From Phoronis australis (taxonomy: Eukaryota > Phoronida > Phoronidae), in assembly GCA_002633005.1 (NCBI GenBank), contig NMRA01000424.1:10815-74814 (forward strand): DNA of 64,000 nt, read 5' to 3'. The notes below the pieces were generated by a model, which had not been told where the DNA came from, searched no databases, and worked only from the letters and a program-made list of their open reading frames with translations. A program made the translations under genes and the position numbers. Positions 11,063 through 22,624 of the stretch are shown piece by piece; positions within the stretch are counted from its first letter, which is position 1; each line of letters starts with the position of its first letter.

Positions 11063-14000
11063 ATGTCCTGGTGCGGTTTAGTTCGGCGACTTATTCCTCG
11101 CATGTTTATTATTTGCCAAATTCTGAACTGCGCCTCTTCCCTCCCTTATGGCTGTAAAGAAACAAGAACAAGTTTGGACTGTTCTCATACAAGTCTCACA
11201 GAAGTGCCGAAAGATATCGGCAATCATTTCACACAGCTGAACTTCAGTGGGAATCATATCTCCGTAATCCCCGTCTTGGTTTTTAAAAAGATGACAAGGC
11301 TGCGCGTGCTGGACATGTCACACAACCGCTTGCGACGTCTAGACAAGGCGTCTTTTGCCGGGCTGGAGAATCTGGAGGTACTCAACCTGGGCGAGAATGA
11401 GATAAGTTACAATCCAATGAACGGACTGGAAATGTTCGAGCTTGTGAATTTACGTGCTTTAGACATCGGTGGACAGAACGCAGAACATGGATGGTATCCA
11501 AACCGAACGCTGGAGACCCTCTCCAATCTGCAGGTTCTCAAGGTTAACTTAGTAAACCACGCCGCGTTCGGAGAAGAAGTGGGAAACTTGCTCAAACTTC
11601 GGGAAATAGAATTCCGAGAAGGACGTCTATCCCATTTTAACAAAACTCTTTTCAGGGCTTTCAATAATAGCTCTCTCAAATCCGTGCGCTTTACAAGCTG
11701 CAAACCGGAGATCATAGACAATAATGCGTTTGAGTATCTTCGTTTACTGGAGGAACTCGACATTTCCAGAAAATCGTCGTTAACTATGAAAATGATATTG
11801 CCAAGTATATACTCCATCAACCATCCATTAAAGAGGCTATCATTAGATGAAATAAACGGTAATCATTTTCCGTTTGCGTTCACGGAAGATGTTCTTAAAA
11901 AACTGTGTCATTTACGTATCGAATATCTACAACTGAGGCAGGTTACCATTACGGATTTTGCGTGGAATTTGCGCAAGTGTTTGCCCAGACTCAGGTATCT
12001 GTCGTTGAGCAAAAATCCGTTTTTGCTAAATTACGTTGCGTTACGGTTAAATCGTTTTTTCATAATGTGGTTCGATTTCAGGGGACTGCATTATCTTAAG
12101 GAATTGGACATTAGCGGTTATGGTGAGTTAGAAAGTGGCGAAAGGATACGTTTTGAAAAAAGAATGCAAAGATTGACGAGAACTCCAACTCGTACTGGCG
12201 TGCAGGCTGAGGCATTTTTTCTGCCGAGAAACCTCGAATCGTTCATATGTCGGGGAATATTTTACGCGCATTCGTTCACTACAAATGTGATTTTGTCGCC
12301 GAACAAGCTGAAACATGTAGACTTGTCGTGCAACAGATTTAGAGAGTTTCCAGTGACCCGACAGATTATTGGGGCTAACAATGTTGAGTATTTCAACCTG
12401 GCATCTAATGACCTAAGAGAAATCCCAACCGGAATACTTCAGAATATGACTAGTCTCAGAACTCTGATTCTGTCTGACAATTCATTAGCTGATAAGCTTG
12501 CAGCGGATGAATATGGCAGCCTCTTTCAAAATATGACAAGTGTCGTCGAAATTGACCTATCTTATAACGGGATTTATGTTCTTCATAGTAACACTTTTTA
12601 TCACTTAAAGAATGTCAGGAAGATTATTTTACGAAACAACCGTCTGGCCTCCTTACCGTCCCTCAAACACAGTGCTTTGGAGACTTTGGATGTCTCAAAC
12701 AACTTTCTTACGTCCGGCTTCGAGCATACTGAGAATCTGACTGTTCTGAGCTTTGTGGATATGGCGTCAAACAAGATACAGTATCTCAGCAAGGCATTTT
12801 TGGATTCGTTGAACAGGGGAAACGTAACCGTTTTGTTAAGCGGCAACCCGTTCAACTGCTCGAGGTGCGGCATGCTCGTGTTTTTACACTGGCTCGCAGA
12901 CTACGATGACGATCGAAAGGAGGACAAAATTCAAGATTATCGCAAACTTCACTGCCATCGAAAGCCTCGTTTACACCTATCAGACTTCCGATTTGCTGAT
13001 TTGGAAAAGGAATGCACCCCGACTTTGTGGATATGGTTGTCCATAATAACCATGTGCACACTAGCAGTGTTGACAGTGTGCTTTGGAGTTACCTACCACA
13101 AACGCTGGGTCATTCGCTTTTGGCTCGTTCACGCCACCAGGAAGAAGTACAATCGTCTACCAACTACACAGTACACGTACGACGCGTTTCTTTGCCACAG
13201 CAGTGAGGACGTTCGGTGCGTGGAGCGCATGCGCGAAAGACTGGAGAGTGATGAGGGGTCTAGATTAAAGTTATGCCTGTATTACAGGGATTTTCCTTTG
13301 GGTGTCCCTATAATCGAGTGCGTTAACGAAGCCATCGCGGACAGCAGATATATCTTACTGCTTATTACAAAGTGAGTATAAGTGTTTTTCTTCGTCAATA
13401 TCATTTTTATTTTTTCAGAATTCCCCCACCAGTTGCTTCTTTATGAAGACACGTTGCACTGATAAGAACCATAAAAAATAACTGCAGGCAGTCCGGTACC
13501 AGAAGTGCGCAGGCCGTTGAGGTGGGCCAGGAGTTTTTCAAAAAGATATTTTGAGTGTTAATATCAGGTTACAGTATTTTACGGAAATAAGTTGCATTTG
13601 GCATAAATGAAAAGTTTAGTCTCTAAAAACAGGTGTGTTTACGTAGCATTCGAAAAATTGTCAATTGCCATCGGAAGAGTCATCTAGTCAGGGACTATAA
13701 TGAGTAAATTCTATAGCAAGTACACACATCGGAACAAACGAATGCAAACTGCTCTCACGCATACGCGGCGCAGCCTCAGCATCCGCGAAGTCGAAGAGCC
13801 AGAGTTCCATAATTTTGCTTAGTGAACTATGCCACTCCTTAGCAAAACGATTTAGCGCCTTGTCCGTGCTCATTAGATTCGAAGTTATCATGCAATTTAT
13901 TGTAGTAATGTCAGTTTTGGCAACGTATTTGGCGGGTTGACTTTATTTTGGAATTAATTGATATACTTAGGCTATCCCCTAAAACTCCGAGGCTATGCGC

Positions 14001-15170
14001 ATAGGTTGGCATGGTATATTATTTCCCCGTTCGCAGTATTCAAAATATGTTTTAGATCGTCGAGTTTGCACACTTCGGACTAAGAACTAGTTCCCTGCGA
14101 CACTACGATGACAGTATCACGGTGTGATTAAGTTACAATAAACAGAGCTTACGTATCACAAAAGGATCATAGCGTGTGGGTTTGACAGTAACGCAGTGGC
14201 AGATCTACGATTTCAGTAACGGGGGGTTTAGGATTCGAAAGAATCCGAGGCGCGTAGCGCCGAGGAGAAGGAAGGTCGCGAGAGGATTTCCCTCCTCCCG
14301 TGTAAGATTTTTTGGGATTTTTAGTACCTAATTTCGTTTTTCTGGCGATTTTTTCCAGTTTTTATTTTTGATCCTGTCCCGAGGGGGGGTGGTTTAAACC
14401 CCCTGAACCCCCCCTGTAGATCCGCCTCTGTAACGTGTAGACTTTCGCTTTGGTGACTAGGCCAAACATCACTTTTGAGTTTTAGTGCAGTGAAAGCAGG
14501 ATGCGGTGAAAATGTTAAATCGTTCTGGCTTTCAAGGTAAGATTAGTTTGATTAAAAAGTGTGTTGCTTGGAAAAGGATTTCCTCCAAGTTCAAAGAAGT
14601 GGAAAGGAGTTTTAGCATGTCTAAAAATAATTGAAATTGGTCCTTGGAGGATGGCCTTTCCCTACAGTTGCCGTGCATTCGCTAAAAGTGCAGGTCACGC
14701 TTGCCCGTTTAGCAGACTTTGACAGGAGTTTTCAAACTTTCCTCCAAACGTTTGGGGGTTGGCAAGAGTTACAAAACATTATTTTGTTTCGGAGAACTGT
14801 ATGGGAAATCCGTTTCTAATATCTGGGAATAGGCCAATACCGGGTTTGGTGTCCTTTTTATTATAGTGGTCAACAAGCCTACAACTGTATGTGCTCTTAT
14901 TCCAGGAATTTCATAAAGAGTCAGTGGTGCATTTACGAATTCTTCATGGCAAAAACAAAAGTGTTCTGCGAAGAAAATCTCAGTCGACTTATCATTGTTG
15001 TGCTGGAGGAATTAACCAACGATGTGTTGCGGACTGCGCCCAGAACTCTTCAGAGTGTCATGAGGGACAATGTGTATTTGGAATGGACAGACGACGTGCA
15101 AGGTCAAGAGCACTTTTGGCAACGCTTGGAAGAATGTCTGGGGACAGAACCACCGGTATACATAACGTAA
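11063..15170 (+). CDS. Toll-like receptor, two coding exons
   Basis: Coding exons 11063-13371 and 14906-15170 give 857 residues; the phase-2 intron has GTGAGT and CCAG borders. The chosen ATG (A at -3) is 25 bases after an acceptor; an ATG at 11102 would also leave a short hydrophobic signal sequence (MFIICQILNC). Order: signal peptide, LRR N-cap Cys cluster, about 20 leucine-rich repeats (LDMSHNRL, VDLSCNRF, IDLSYNGI), a single C-terminal Cys cap (NPFNCSRC, then CHRKP and EC), a transmembrane helix at about 655-677, and a cytosolic TIR domain at about 704-850. TIR box 1 is YDAFLCHS (706-713), box 2 is RDFPLG (742-747), box 3 is FW (840-841). One Cys cap is the vertebrate-like layout, not Drosophila Toll. 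TLRs sense microbial or endogenous ligands and recruit MyD88-type adaptors; ligand unknown. In box 2 the usual Pro before Gly is Leu, with Pro one residue earlier. Confidence 0.95.
13372..14905 (+). other. TLR intron inside the TIR domain
   Basis: Donor GTGAGT at 13372 and acceptor TTATTCCAG ending at 14905. It contains a TIR element at 14194-14430 and, at 13480-13540, a stretch resembling 44105-44170 (AACTGCAGGC, then GTGCGCAGGCC) in a GS-2 intron. Confidence 0.85.
14194..14430. mobile_element. TIR element, GGCGGATC family, with TSD TAACG
   Basis: CAGTGGCAGATCTACG at the left mirrors GTAGATCCGCCTCTG at the right. Exact 5-bp duplications TAACG lie at 14189-14193 and 14431-14435. It is inserted within the TLR intron. 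Confidence 0.8.
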
Positions 15171-15381
15171 CGAAACACTTATGTATACCACCTGTACAGG
15201 CCGCGACGGGACGGCTGTTATCGTGTCGGAAACGTCGGCACTCCAACTTTACGGAACCCGTACGTTATATATTCTGTGGCAGAAAAAGCCGCTATAACGT
15301 ATATCATGAGGTTACTAACTTATTAGTGGCCGATCCATCGTGACGTAACAACTGCTATGCATACACTGACGGAATCACAGC

Positions 15382-15387
15382 AATAAA
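15382..15387 (+). promoter_or_regulatory. Poly(A) signal of the TLR gene
   Basis: AATAAA 212 bp after the TLR stop codon, giving a compact 3' untranslated region. Confidence 0.6.
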
Positions 15388-15852
15388 CACCGTGCGAACA
15401 AATATGATCAGCCGTTGAGGGGGGGGGGGGTATCGCATACATCTAAATCATTGCAGATCATACAGTGTATCCCTGCAATGTCAGTGGCAGTTGATGAAAG
15501 AAGCCAAAGTCCGGCTCAGCAACTAGGGTCTTCCCGTATAGGATATGTTAGGTTAATCCTGATTGGTTAAATTTAAAGCGCGTTCTTATAGTATTTTTAG
15601 AGTGAAATTCTACGGCGACATTTTTCCTTTTATTAACGAGTGTAATTTTGCGGCGAAACTTTTGCCATTTAATATACGCAGGTAATTAAAAGCCTTGTTT
15701 TACGCTGTCGTAATTGACGGCGCAGTGATTCGTAATTGAAGGGCGTAATTTTACGGCGACAGTTTCCCGCCCACGGCCCACATAAACAAACAACGATTCC
15801 GTGGAAGACACCGGCTTCAACTTGTATCCATTTAGCCGAACAACCACAATTG
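15388..15852. other. Intergenic, degenerate motif repeat
   Basis: A run of G at 15418-15430. At about 15605-15770 the motif TAATTTTACGGCGACA recurs in four variants spaced 30-60 bp apart. No gene. Confidence 0.5.
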
Positions 15853-15858
15853 TTTTAT
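15853..15858 (-). promoter_or_regulatory. Candidate poly(A) signal for the 127-codon gene
   Basis: AATAAA on the - strand, 280 bp beyond the stop of the open frame at 16138-16521. Confidence 0.4.
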
Positions 15859-16137
15859 TGCATTGTCGTCTGCTCTACTTAAAGTAACAGTAAACGCGCC
15901 TTCCACCAAGAAATAACTTTTGGTTTCGGCCATTTGCCGTCGTAAATCTGAAATTGAATCGTCCTTTAAAGAGATTGGAGACGATTCCTGGGCTTGTACC
16001 ATAGAGTCTCAAGCCTTTGGCTACCAAACTGTCAGACTTTCATTAACCCAGAAATGGTTCTTCGTCTGTGTGAGGGGCAAGTTGAGGCTCGTTTTATAGC
16101 CAGGAGTCCGTAAAGGAAAACACTTCTTAAGCCAGGT

Positions 16138-16521
16138 TCATGAAACAGGGCACATGGAGTTTTTAACACTGTGAGGTTCTACGTACGTATTCATGGCAAA
16201 CAGCACGATTTTCTTGTTGTTGTCCGTCTTCACTACAATGGCTTCCTCAGAGATACCGTACAACCGTTGTGGACCTAACTCGAGTGTGACTGGATGAATC
16301 GTCTCTCTGTTGGGTTCAACGACGACTTCCTCATCCGGTTGCCTAGTCAGAAAGGCGAAAATAAATCGATGGAGATCAAATAATTTCGATTTGTAGCGGC
16401 TGAATGGAGAAGTTGAACTGTGATCACCTTCAGGATTATTATAAGTCGCGATCACCATTGGTAAATACAATTCACAAGGATTCACTTGACTGACGTTGAT
16501 TTCCATGAGGTCCGTCAACAT
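16138..16521 (-). CDS. Single-exon gene candidate, 127 residues, unknown function
   Basis: The - strand frame opens at an ATG with A at -3; an in-frame TAA lies two codons upstream, so this is the first possible start. The product is soluble-looking, with no signal peptide or clear membrane span. The N-terminal half is moderately hydrophobic (ELYLPMVIATYNNPEG, KLFDLHRFIFAFL). The C-terminal half is acidic and beta-like (RQPDEEVVVEPNRETI, LELGPQRLYG, AIVVKTDNNKKIVLFA). A TATAAAAG box lies 104 bp upstream and an AATAAA 280 bp downstream, which fits a short intronless transcript. I recognise no family. It could be an orphan gene, a retrocopy or part of a mobile element. The regular signals and even amino-acid use make it the best unassigned coding candidate here. 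Confidence 0.45.
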   Translation of the reverse strand: MLTDLMEINVSQVNPCELYLPMVIATYNNPEGDHSSTSPFSRYKSKLFDLHRFIFAFLTRQPDEEVVVEPNRETIHPVTLELGPQRLYGISEEAIVVKTDNNKKIVLFAMNTYVEPHSVKNSMCPVS

Positions 16522-16624
16522 GTTTTAAGGATGGTCAAACCCTCACGAAGTTGAACCTAGCAAGAATTTTTTCAGCAGAATTGCATTTGTGTTTAGGCCT
16601 ACATTGAGGTTGCGGTCGATCGTG

Positions 16625-16632
16625 CTTTTATA
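16625..16632 (-). promoter_or_regulatory. TATA box upstream of the 127-codon gene
   Basis: TATAAAAG on the - strand, 104 bp before the ATG. This would place transcription start near 16600 and a 5' untranslated region of about 80 bases. Confidence 0.45.
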
Positions 16633-16706
16633 AAATTGCTGAGCCCGAGTCATAGATCAGCCGCCATCAAAAGGTGGAGCTAGAAGTTGTGTATATAACC
16701 GGCATG

Positions 16707-16853
16707 CGTTCAGTAGACGCTAGGACCTACATGTACGCTAGGACCTAGCTAAAACCTAGTCAAAGTCAGGTGCTCTTATTTAAAATGCACGGCAATAGCT
16801 CACGTAATCTTGTGAAGTTTTGCTTTTTAGCGAGGTCCTAGCGTTACTGAACG
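16707..16853. mobile_element. MITE-like element, CGTTCAGTAACGCTAGG family (copy 1)
   Basis: CGTTCAGTAGACGCTAGG at the left is mirrored by CCTAGCGTTACTGAACG at the right. The 147-bp body aligns throughout with 41369-41521, including CAAAACCTAGTCAAAGTCA-type sequence and GCTTTTTAGCGAGG. Confidence 0.75.
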
Positions 16854-16867
16854 GGAGACCGGTCTCG

Positions 16868-17148
16868 CTGATTCCCTGCGGGCCCTAGCGTGCACGCAGG
16901 TATCGCGCTGTGGCACGCGCTTTAGCATTGGTTGATGTAAGCTGGGCAGTAATTGGTTAGCTTTACAGCTACGTGAAAAGTGGACTACTTTGGACGATTT
17001 TAGCCTTGACATGCAAGTGGCGTAGCAGCAACTATTTCGTTTCTGTAATAATGTTTAATAGCCGCGTGCTTGAAGCACATACATGTACAATAAACACATA
17101 TCTGGCAGATTTAATCGGTGTTATTCATACTGTGTGAATACAGGACAG
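16868..17148 (+). mobile_element. CTGGTTCCCTGCG TIR family, 5' half only (copy 1)
   Basis: Starts at CTGATTCCCTGCGGGCC and follows the copy at 57106-57730 (GCACGCGCTTTAGCATTGG, GCAGCAACTATTTCG, AATAAACACATATCTGG) to about 17148, where it stops at an N and a CA run. The distal half is missing. Confidence 0.7.
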
Positions 17149-17280
17149 NCACACACACACATCCGATAACCAGGGTAAGGCGGAAGTTTTAGCTCTGTAC
17201 GTGAACCACGCGAGTATTGCGCGCAGATAAAAAACCGACAATATATGAAACAGCAACTGCTTAGGCTATTACCCCCGTCT

Positions 17281-17425
17281 TGCCCCTACCCTCTGACACA
17301 GCGCCACCTATACTGGAAAGTGGCCCTTTAGAAACATGACGAACGACACACGGTGTGTGGGCATCAATGCGCATGCTTGGTCGGAAGTTTACCAATCACA
17401 TTGCCACTACTTGCACACGCAATTA
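17281..17425 (+). repeat. Dispersed repeat, copy 1
   Basis: Matches 20152-20310 in direct orientation: GACACAGCGCCACC, AAACATGA, CACATTGCCACTACTTGC. Function unknown. Confidence 0.65.
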
Positions 17426-18191
17426 CTTCAGTGATACGCTACTTTTCTTTAACTACATGTATCTAGTGTCACTTGTCCTAGTACCTAATTCATCTTAGCG
17501 TTATTAATTTTCACCAATATTAATTTTTACACCAATCAATGTACCCGTTTTATCCAACCATGATGTGCGGAGTAGCGGGTTTTTTTTCTGTCAATATCAA
17601 GCACACTTCCATCTGATTGGCCATCCAGACCAAATGACAAGAAGGACAACAAAAAATGTTCACACAGAAACAACATACTGAGTTTTTGATTTATTTCAAA
17701 ATATCTCCATCACGCAGTAAAATCCCACCGTGTCAGTAAAAAGGAAATGTCTAGCTGGTACAAAGTTACTGTACGGTACTGGTACATGTACATGCACTCC
17801 ACTTCAGCAAAAGTCAGATTTCAACCAACTCTAATTTAATGCCTCAGTTCACTTGGATCCGACGTTTACTGGCACACACTTATGTTACTAGAATATTTAT
17901 ATTGACAACACCCAGCCACAAAATAAATATTACAAAACACAATGGCCATAAACTCTATTTGCCTTGTCCTGACATTAATATTCTGTAAGTATCAGAATAC
18001 CATAAACAGGACAGAATGCAAAACTGATGTTTTTTTTCAAGTAAGACAATTGCAGATGTTAACAGCGTGCCGTGCTACATAACGTTTTGTCTACAGAAAA
18101 CAACCCATCTATCGTCCCAATATAACATTGTGGGGTGTAGCTCTCTTGGGGTATCCCTTCCTTTGATCCTTCCCTATTCCTAATAACCTGG
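17426..18191. other. Intergenic, nothing recognised
   Basis: AT-rich. GGTACATGTACATGC occurs near 17782. No gene seen. Confidence 0.5.
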
Positions 18192-18454
18192 CATGCGCGC
18201 ACCCAGGGGGGGCACGGGGGGCTTGAACGAGTCCCTCCCCCCCCCCATTTGACGAAGTGGGCAAAAAGGTCCGGCCAAGAGAAACAAAAAGTCCCAGAAA
18301 ACGAGACAAAAGTCCACTAAAAAGACGCAGACGCACGGTTCTGAAGATGGTACCCCGTTATTTTTTTAGTCCTCCCGATGTTTTGTCAGCAAAATAAAAT
18401 ATCCACATCAACAGAAATTCGAGCCCCCCATTTTTAATGATGGGTGCGCGCATG
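18192..18454. mobile_element. MITE-like element, CATGCGCGCAC family (copy 3)
   Basis: The best-preserved ends: CATGCGCGCACCCAGGG and GATGGGTGCGCGCATG. The interior is colinear with the copies at 6929 and 9608. Confidence 0.8.
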
Positions 18455-19537
18455 TCTATATTAATAAATCTTCGAATTGGTGTCCACTCTGTAAAAATGT
18501 ACAACTATTAAACTTGTGGAAGTAAACTCAAGTAAAAGACCATGAAACATCGACTTAAGTGGGTGTTCTGGGGACCAAATAAAGTCGAACAATATTGTAT
18601 CCCAGTGTGATCGGATTCTCACCCAGAAAATCACTTTGTTTCAATTTCAATTTTTAAACCTCGAAAGACCAAAAAATTGTATCGTTGATTCTGGGTCTAA
18701 TCTTTATGCTGGAAATCAAACTTATATTTTCGATATTTTCTGCTATAACTTAATATAGGCGTTAAAACCCTTTAATTCTGTGAGTTTGTACTTGCAACCC
18801 GGTGTTGTAACCAATATTGGTTCCTAGATACTACACAGTACACACGCATCAGCAAGATGGCGGACCACTCCGCTCAACGAAAACCACGTGACTTCAATTT
18901 ACCTCATTGGTTACAGGGCACTCCCTGAAGGCGATCGAAGAATGGGGCTCCCTCGGGGGCCCTGTCTGAAAGTGGCAGCAAAGAGGAACCTTTTCACGTT
19001 CTTATAGAGGGTCCCACCAGAAGGCATAGTGAGGGCTCCGCTTTTCGGACGCCTTCCTGAGGGCCATCCGTATTAATAGAGGTGGGCCCAAACACTTTTG
19101 AGGCTCCACATTCAATTTCTTCTGTGTATGCCAAATTAACACCCAGCAAAACTTAATTTTTGTAAAACATATCAGTCGTATCCGTCTATCTTAAGCCACG
19201 CAAATTTAGAATAGGAGTTTAGCAGGAAAATCCTAACAGTGTTTTTTGAGACTAATGGATAAATATTAGAACTGGAAAGTTTCTGTGAAATTCACTGGGA
19301 AGTTTTTGAAAACTCGTCCTCCTAAGTTCAAATTAAGTCGATTTGCCACAGCGGAGAAAAAGCAGATTAACGTTGCGAGTCTTCGAAATCTGACGGTTAT
19401 CGCTTAATTATTCGGTCGGGTGAACTGACCATGTTCGCTATTTCAACATTTTCTATAAATGCGACAACGGAATTTCCAGTGCGTAATTATCTGAATTAGT
19501 TAAAACGTTTTAATTTTGTGAACGTGTGAAGACCTTG
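18455..19537. other. Intergenic, nothing recognised
   Basis: No supported gene. A locally GC-rich patch at about 18915-19100 has no long open frame. Confidence 0.5.
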
Positions 19538-20116
19538 CTGGTTCCCTGCGTGCCGCTAGGTGGTCAGTATCCAGTACTTAGGTATCACTTATTTTCCTCT
19601 GGAAATTTTTTTACACCGGCGTTTCTGAGTCAAATTCTCAACACGCAGCGCTTTATGCAAACAAACTGGCATCACTGATGGTCTGAAGTGTAAACGTGGT
19701 CTGTTGTACAGACAAATCGGTGCTCAAAATTTATGTTCATGAAATGTGAATCTTAGAAATTGTGGTTGCGCCTCAGTTTTCGGACTGAGTGCATCTTCTA
19801 CTGCCGATGACTTTTGTTTACGATACTGTCCTGCATTCATACAGTATGGAGAATACACTGGTTAAATCGGCCAGATACGTGTTTATTGTACACGTACATG
19901 TATGTGCTTCACACTTTAAGCACGCGGCCACTGCAGAAACGAAATAGTTGCTGCTGCGCCACTTGCATGACAAGGTTAAAAATCGTTTACAGTCCGCCAT
20001 TTTTTCACGTTGCTGTAAAGCTAACCAATGACTGCTGAGCTTACATCAACCAATGCTAAAGCGCGTGCCACTGCGTCAGTGATACCTGCGTGCGGGCTAG
20101 GCACGTAGGGAACCAG
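19538..20116 (-). mobile_element. CTGGTTCCCTGCG TIR family, full-length copy 2
   Basis: CTGGTTCCCTGCGTGCC at the left mirrors GGCACGTAGGGAACCAG at the right. The 579-bp body is the reverse complement of the element at 57106-57730. There is no coding capacity, so it is non-autonomous. Confidence 0.8.
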
Positions 20117-20151
20117 CGTGGGTGAAGACAGGGTCAGTCATTAAGTATGAT

Positions 20152-20310
20152 ACACCCTGTGACACAGCGCCACCCTATACTGAGAAGTGGCTCTGTGGAA
20201 ACATGATGAAAGAAAAACGGAATTCCGTGTGTGGATCGACATCAATGTGGATGTCCTTGACGGATGTACATGTATACCGATCACATCGCCACCACTTGCA
20301 CACGCTTTTA
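20152..20310 (+). repeat. Dispersed repeat, copy 2
   Basis: Direct match to 17281-17425 (GACACAGCGCCACC, ACATCGCCACCACTTGCACACGC). Short open frames within it are not real genes. Confidence 0.65.
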
Positions 20311-22624
20311 TGCAATGTAGGGGCTACAATGTATTTCCCTAATAACCGTTTAAAGACATCGTTCTGTGCTAACTAATGTTCCCGTGAAGAGTTTGTACTA
20401 TGAATCAAGAGACTGTGACGTCAACGGCCCAACAAAGGACAAGCATCTTTGTACGTTCTGCATGCACCTCAGTGAGCAAACGAGAATGAACTGTACAGTG
20501 CCTGTGCTCAAAAGAGAGCAGGACACGAAGACACGTCTGACTTTCTCTGTTCCACGAGTAGTACATACTCTCCAAGAGAAAAGTTATTAATATAAGACGT
20601 CTCTACAGGGAAACCATGAATGTACATTTTTTATTAAGGGTAACATAAAATGGTTGCTTTCCCTTTTAAGAAATAGTAAATACTCACATTCGTGCCGTCT
20701 TCCTCTGAACCTTCACTCTCGTCCTTTCATTACTCGCCATGTGCAGATGGAGTACTTGTTTGTCCACGCTTGGATTCTGTCCCCCCTTGGGAAAACTAAA
20801 GACGAACTTGTTACCGTAATGAGCACCGCGGGGCAATGAACTACTTGCTTTTACAAAAATGCTCAACAATTCGAAAAGAAAACATAGATATGATTTCATG
20901 ACCCTTTTTTGCATCTTAAGCGTTTATTGAGTAACAAGCTCTCGTGAACACAGAACCGTGACCGTAATGTTTAACAATTAGTTTGGTTAAAACTGCAAAA
21001 TACACTTGGCGTGTCTCCAGGCTTGCTCAGAATTAGCCATCCAGCTATCTATTTGACTATCGTCAAAGTATACAGCTTCGTACCAAGGCTAGGTCAGAAT
21101 GAACATCAGCTTTCTTAGGTGGGAAGAACCAACCTAAATGAAAAGATGGGCAAAAACAGAAAATTTGAAGGAAGGTTGCGGGAGTGCGGAATGTGGTAGC
21201 AGCGCGCCACCATTGTTACTTGTTGAAATCAAATTTCTCCGGTTATGTTGTATCGGTCGTGAATTCTTTTTTCAGATATTTATATCACTAATAAACAAAT
21301 GAACAAGTAAACAAGTACACCCATTCATTCATGCATGCACTCCTCAGGAGAGACCATTCTCGTATCTTCTGCATGAAGTTAACGTGAACAAGAAACTTTC
21401 CAATTTGCCCGGCCACAGAGAAGCTGTCATACACAATTTTTTATAGGCAATTAATTTTTCAGCAATCCAGTATTCATAAGTTTATGTAACAAACTTGTGG
21501 ATATTAGGCATATTTTTGTGACATCTCTCCTTTAAATGTACCGTTTAGCTCGTAATAGCAAAATGTTAAATTGAAAAGCATGTGTCTGAAAAAGTCCATA
21601 AATAACACATTTGTAAGAACAACAGTTGGGAAGCTGAATGAGACACGTTTGAAGTAATTTTCTGAATTCCTTCCAAAAATCTTATACAGGGCGACATTCC
21701 CAAGAAAGGAGTGACAGCATCTCTAGGAATTTTTGTATGTTTGCCTGTACGTCCAATCGACCTGAAACACAACAAGTCCTCGTTACACGCCTGTTGTTTG
21801 GGTGGTCGAACAAATGATGGCGCTGTGGTGGCCCTTTGCGAATTTTCGCGTCTTCAGTTGGAGCAGTAGCTCTGTGCGCAATCCTTCAGATATTCTGTCG
21901 AAATTTGGTACGCAGATAGATCACCACTCGTATTATGTCAAAAATGAGACAATGTTTCTGGCCGCGACGTACTGGTTTTCGAGTTATTCGCGATTTACCC
22001 GCCCGAGGACCATTTCGTCTAGTGATTGATTTTCTAACGTCGTACCGTATCTCTCAGAGGCGTCCGTTAGTGCAACTTTTTGAACTTATCTTTTCGTTGG
22101 CGAAATCTGTCGCTGCTATTCTAAATATGTCAATTTTAATGGCAATTTCTTAATTGTGACGCCCGTTCCGTCGAGCAATGCCGCCAGCCCCTCCCCTCAC
22201 CCATTAGTGTTATATCCCATATCACTTTTGCTAGTATCCGGTGGATCTTCTTTTTTGAAAAATTTGGGCAACGAAAATTTCAACATTACATTCTCGATTT
22301 TTCCAAAGCTACGCTGACAAGAAAAACTGAGTTTTTTTTTTTGACTAATTTAAAGAGTTCCCACCATGACCATGTGTCTCAAAAAGAATTTTATTAGTGA
22401 GATTTAATAGGCTTTAGTATACCTGTTGCTAAGGAACAACCCAAAATTTAATTTTTTATTTTTTTCGGGGTTGTACGTAATGCCGGCCCCGGGGGGAGAA
22501 GACCGTCTCCGCCGTTGTTATTTTTACCAGTGCGATACTGAGGAGTTGTGAGGATGGCTGCATTTTTCAGACATGAACACATAAGCGGGGTAAAACACAT
22601 CGAAAATGTAAGAGCTCTTTGAAA
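20311..22624. other. Intergenic, nothing recognised
   Basis: Only short chance open frames. No RNA gene or clear transposon end was found. Confidence 0.45.

Noticed and set aside
11407-11820. 137-codon - strand frame
   Set aside because: Antisense shadow of the TLR leucine-rich repeat exon.
14891-15343. 150-codon + strand frame overlapping the TLR second exon
   Set aside because: Out of frame with the TIR domain; the frame ending at 15170 continues the TIR consensus.
20122-20376. 84-codon + strand frame
   Set aside because: Lies on a dispersed repeat also present at 17281, where the frame is not kept.
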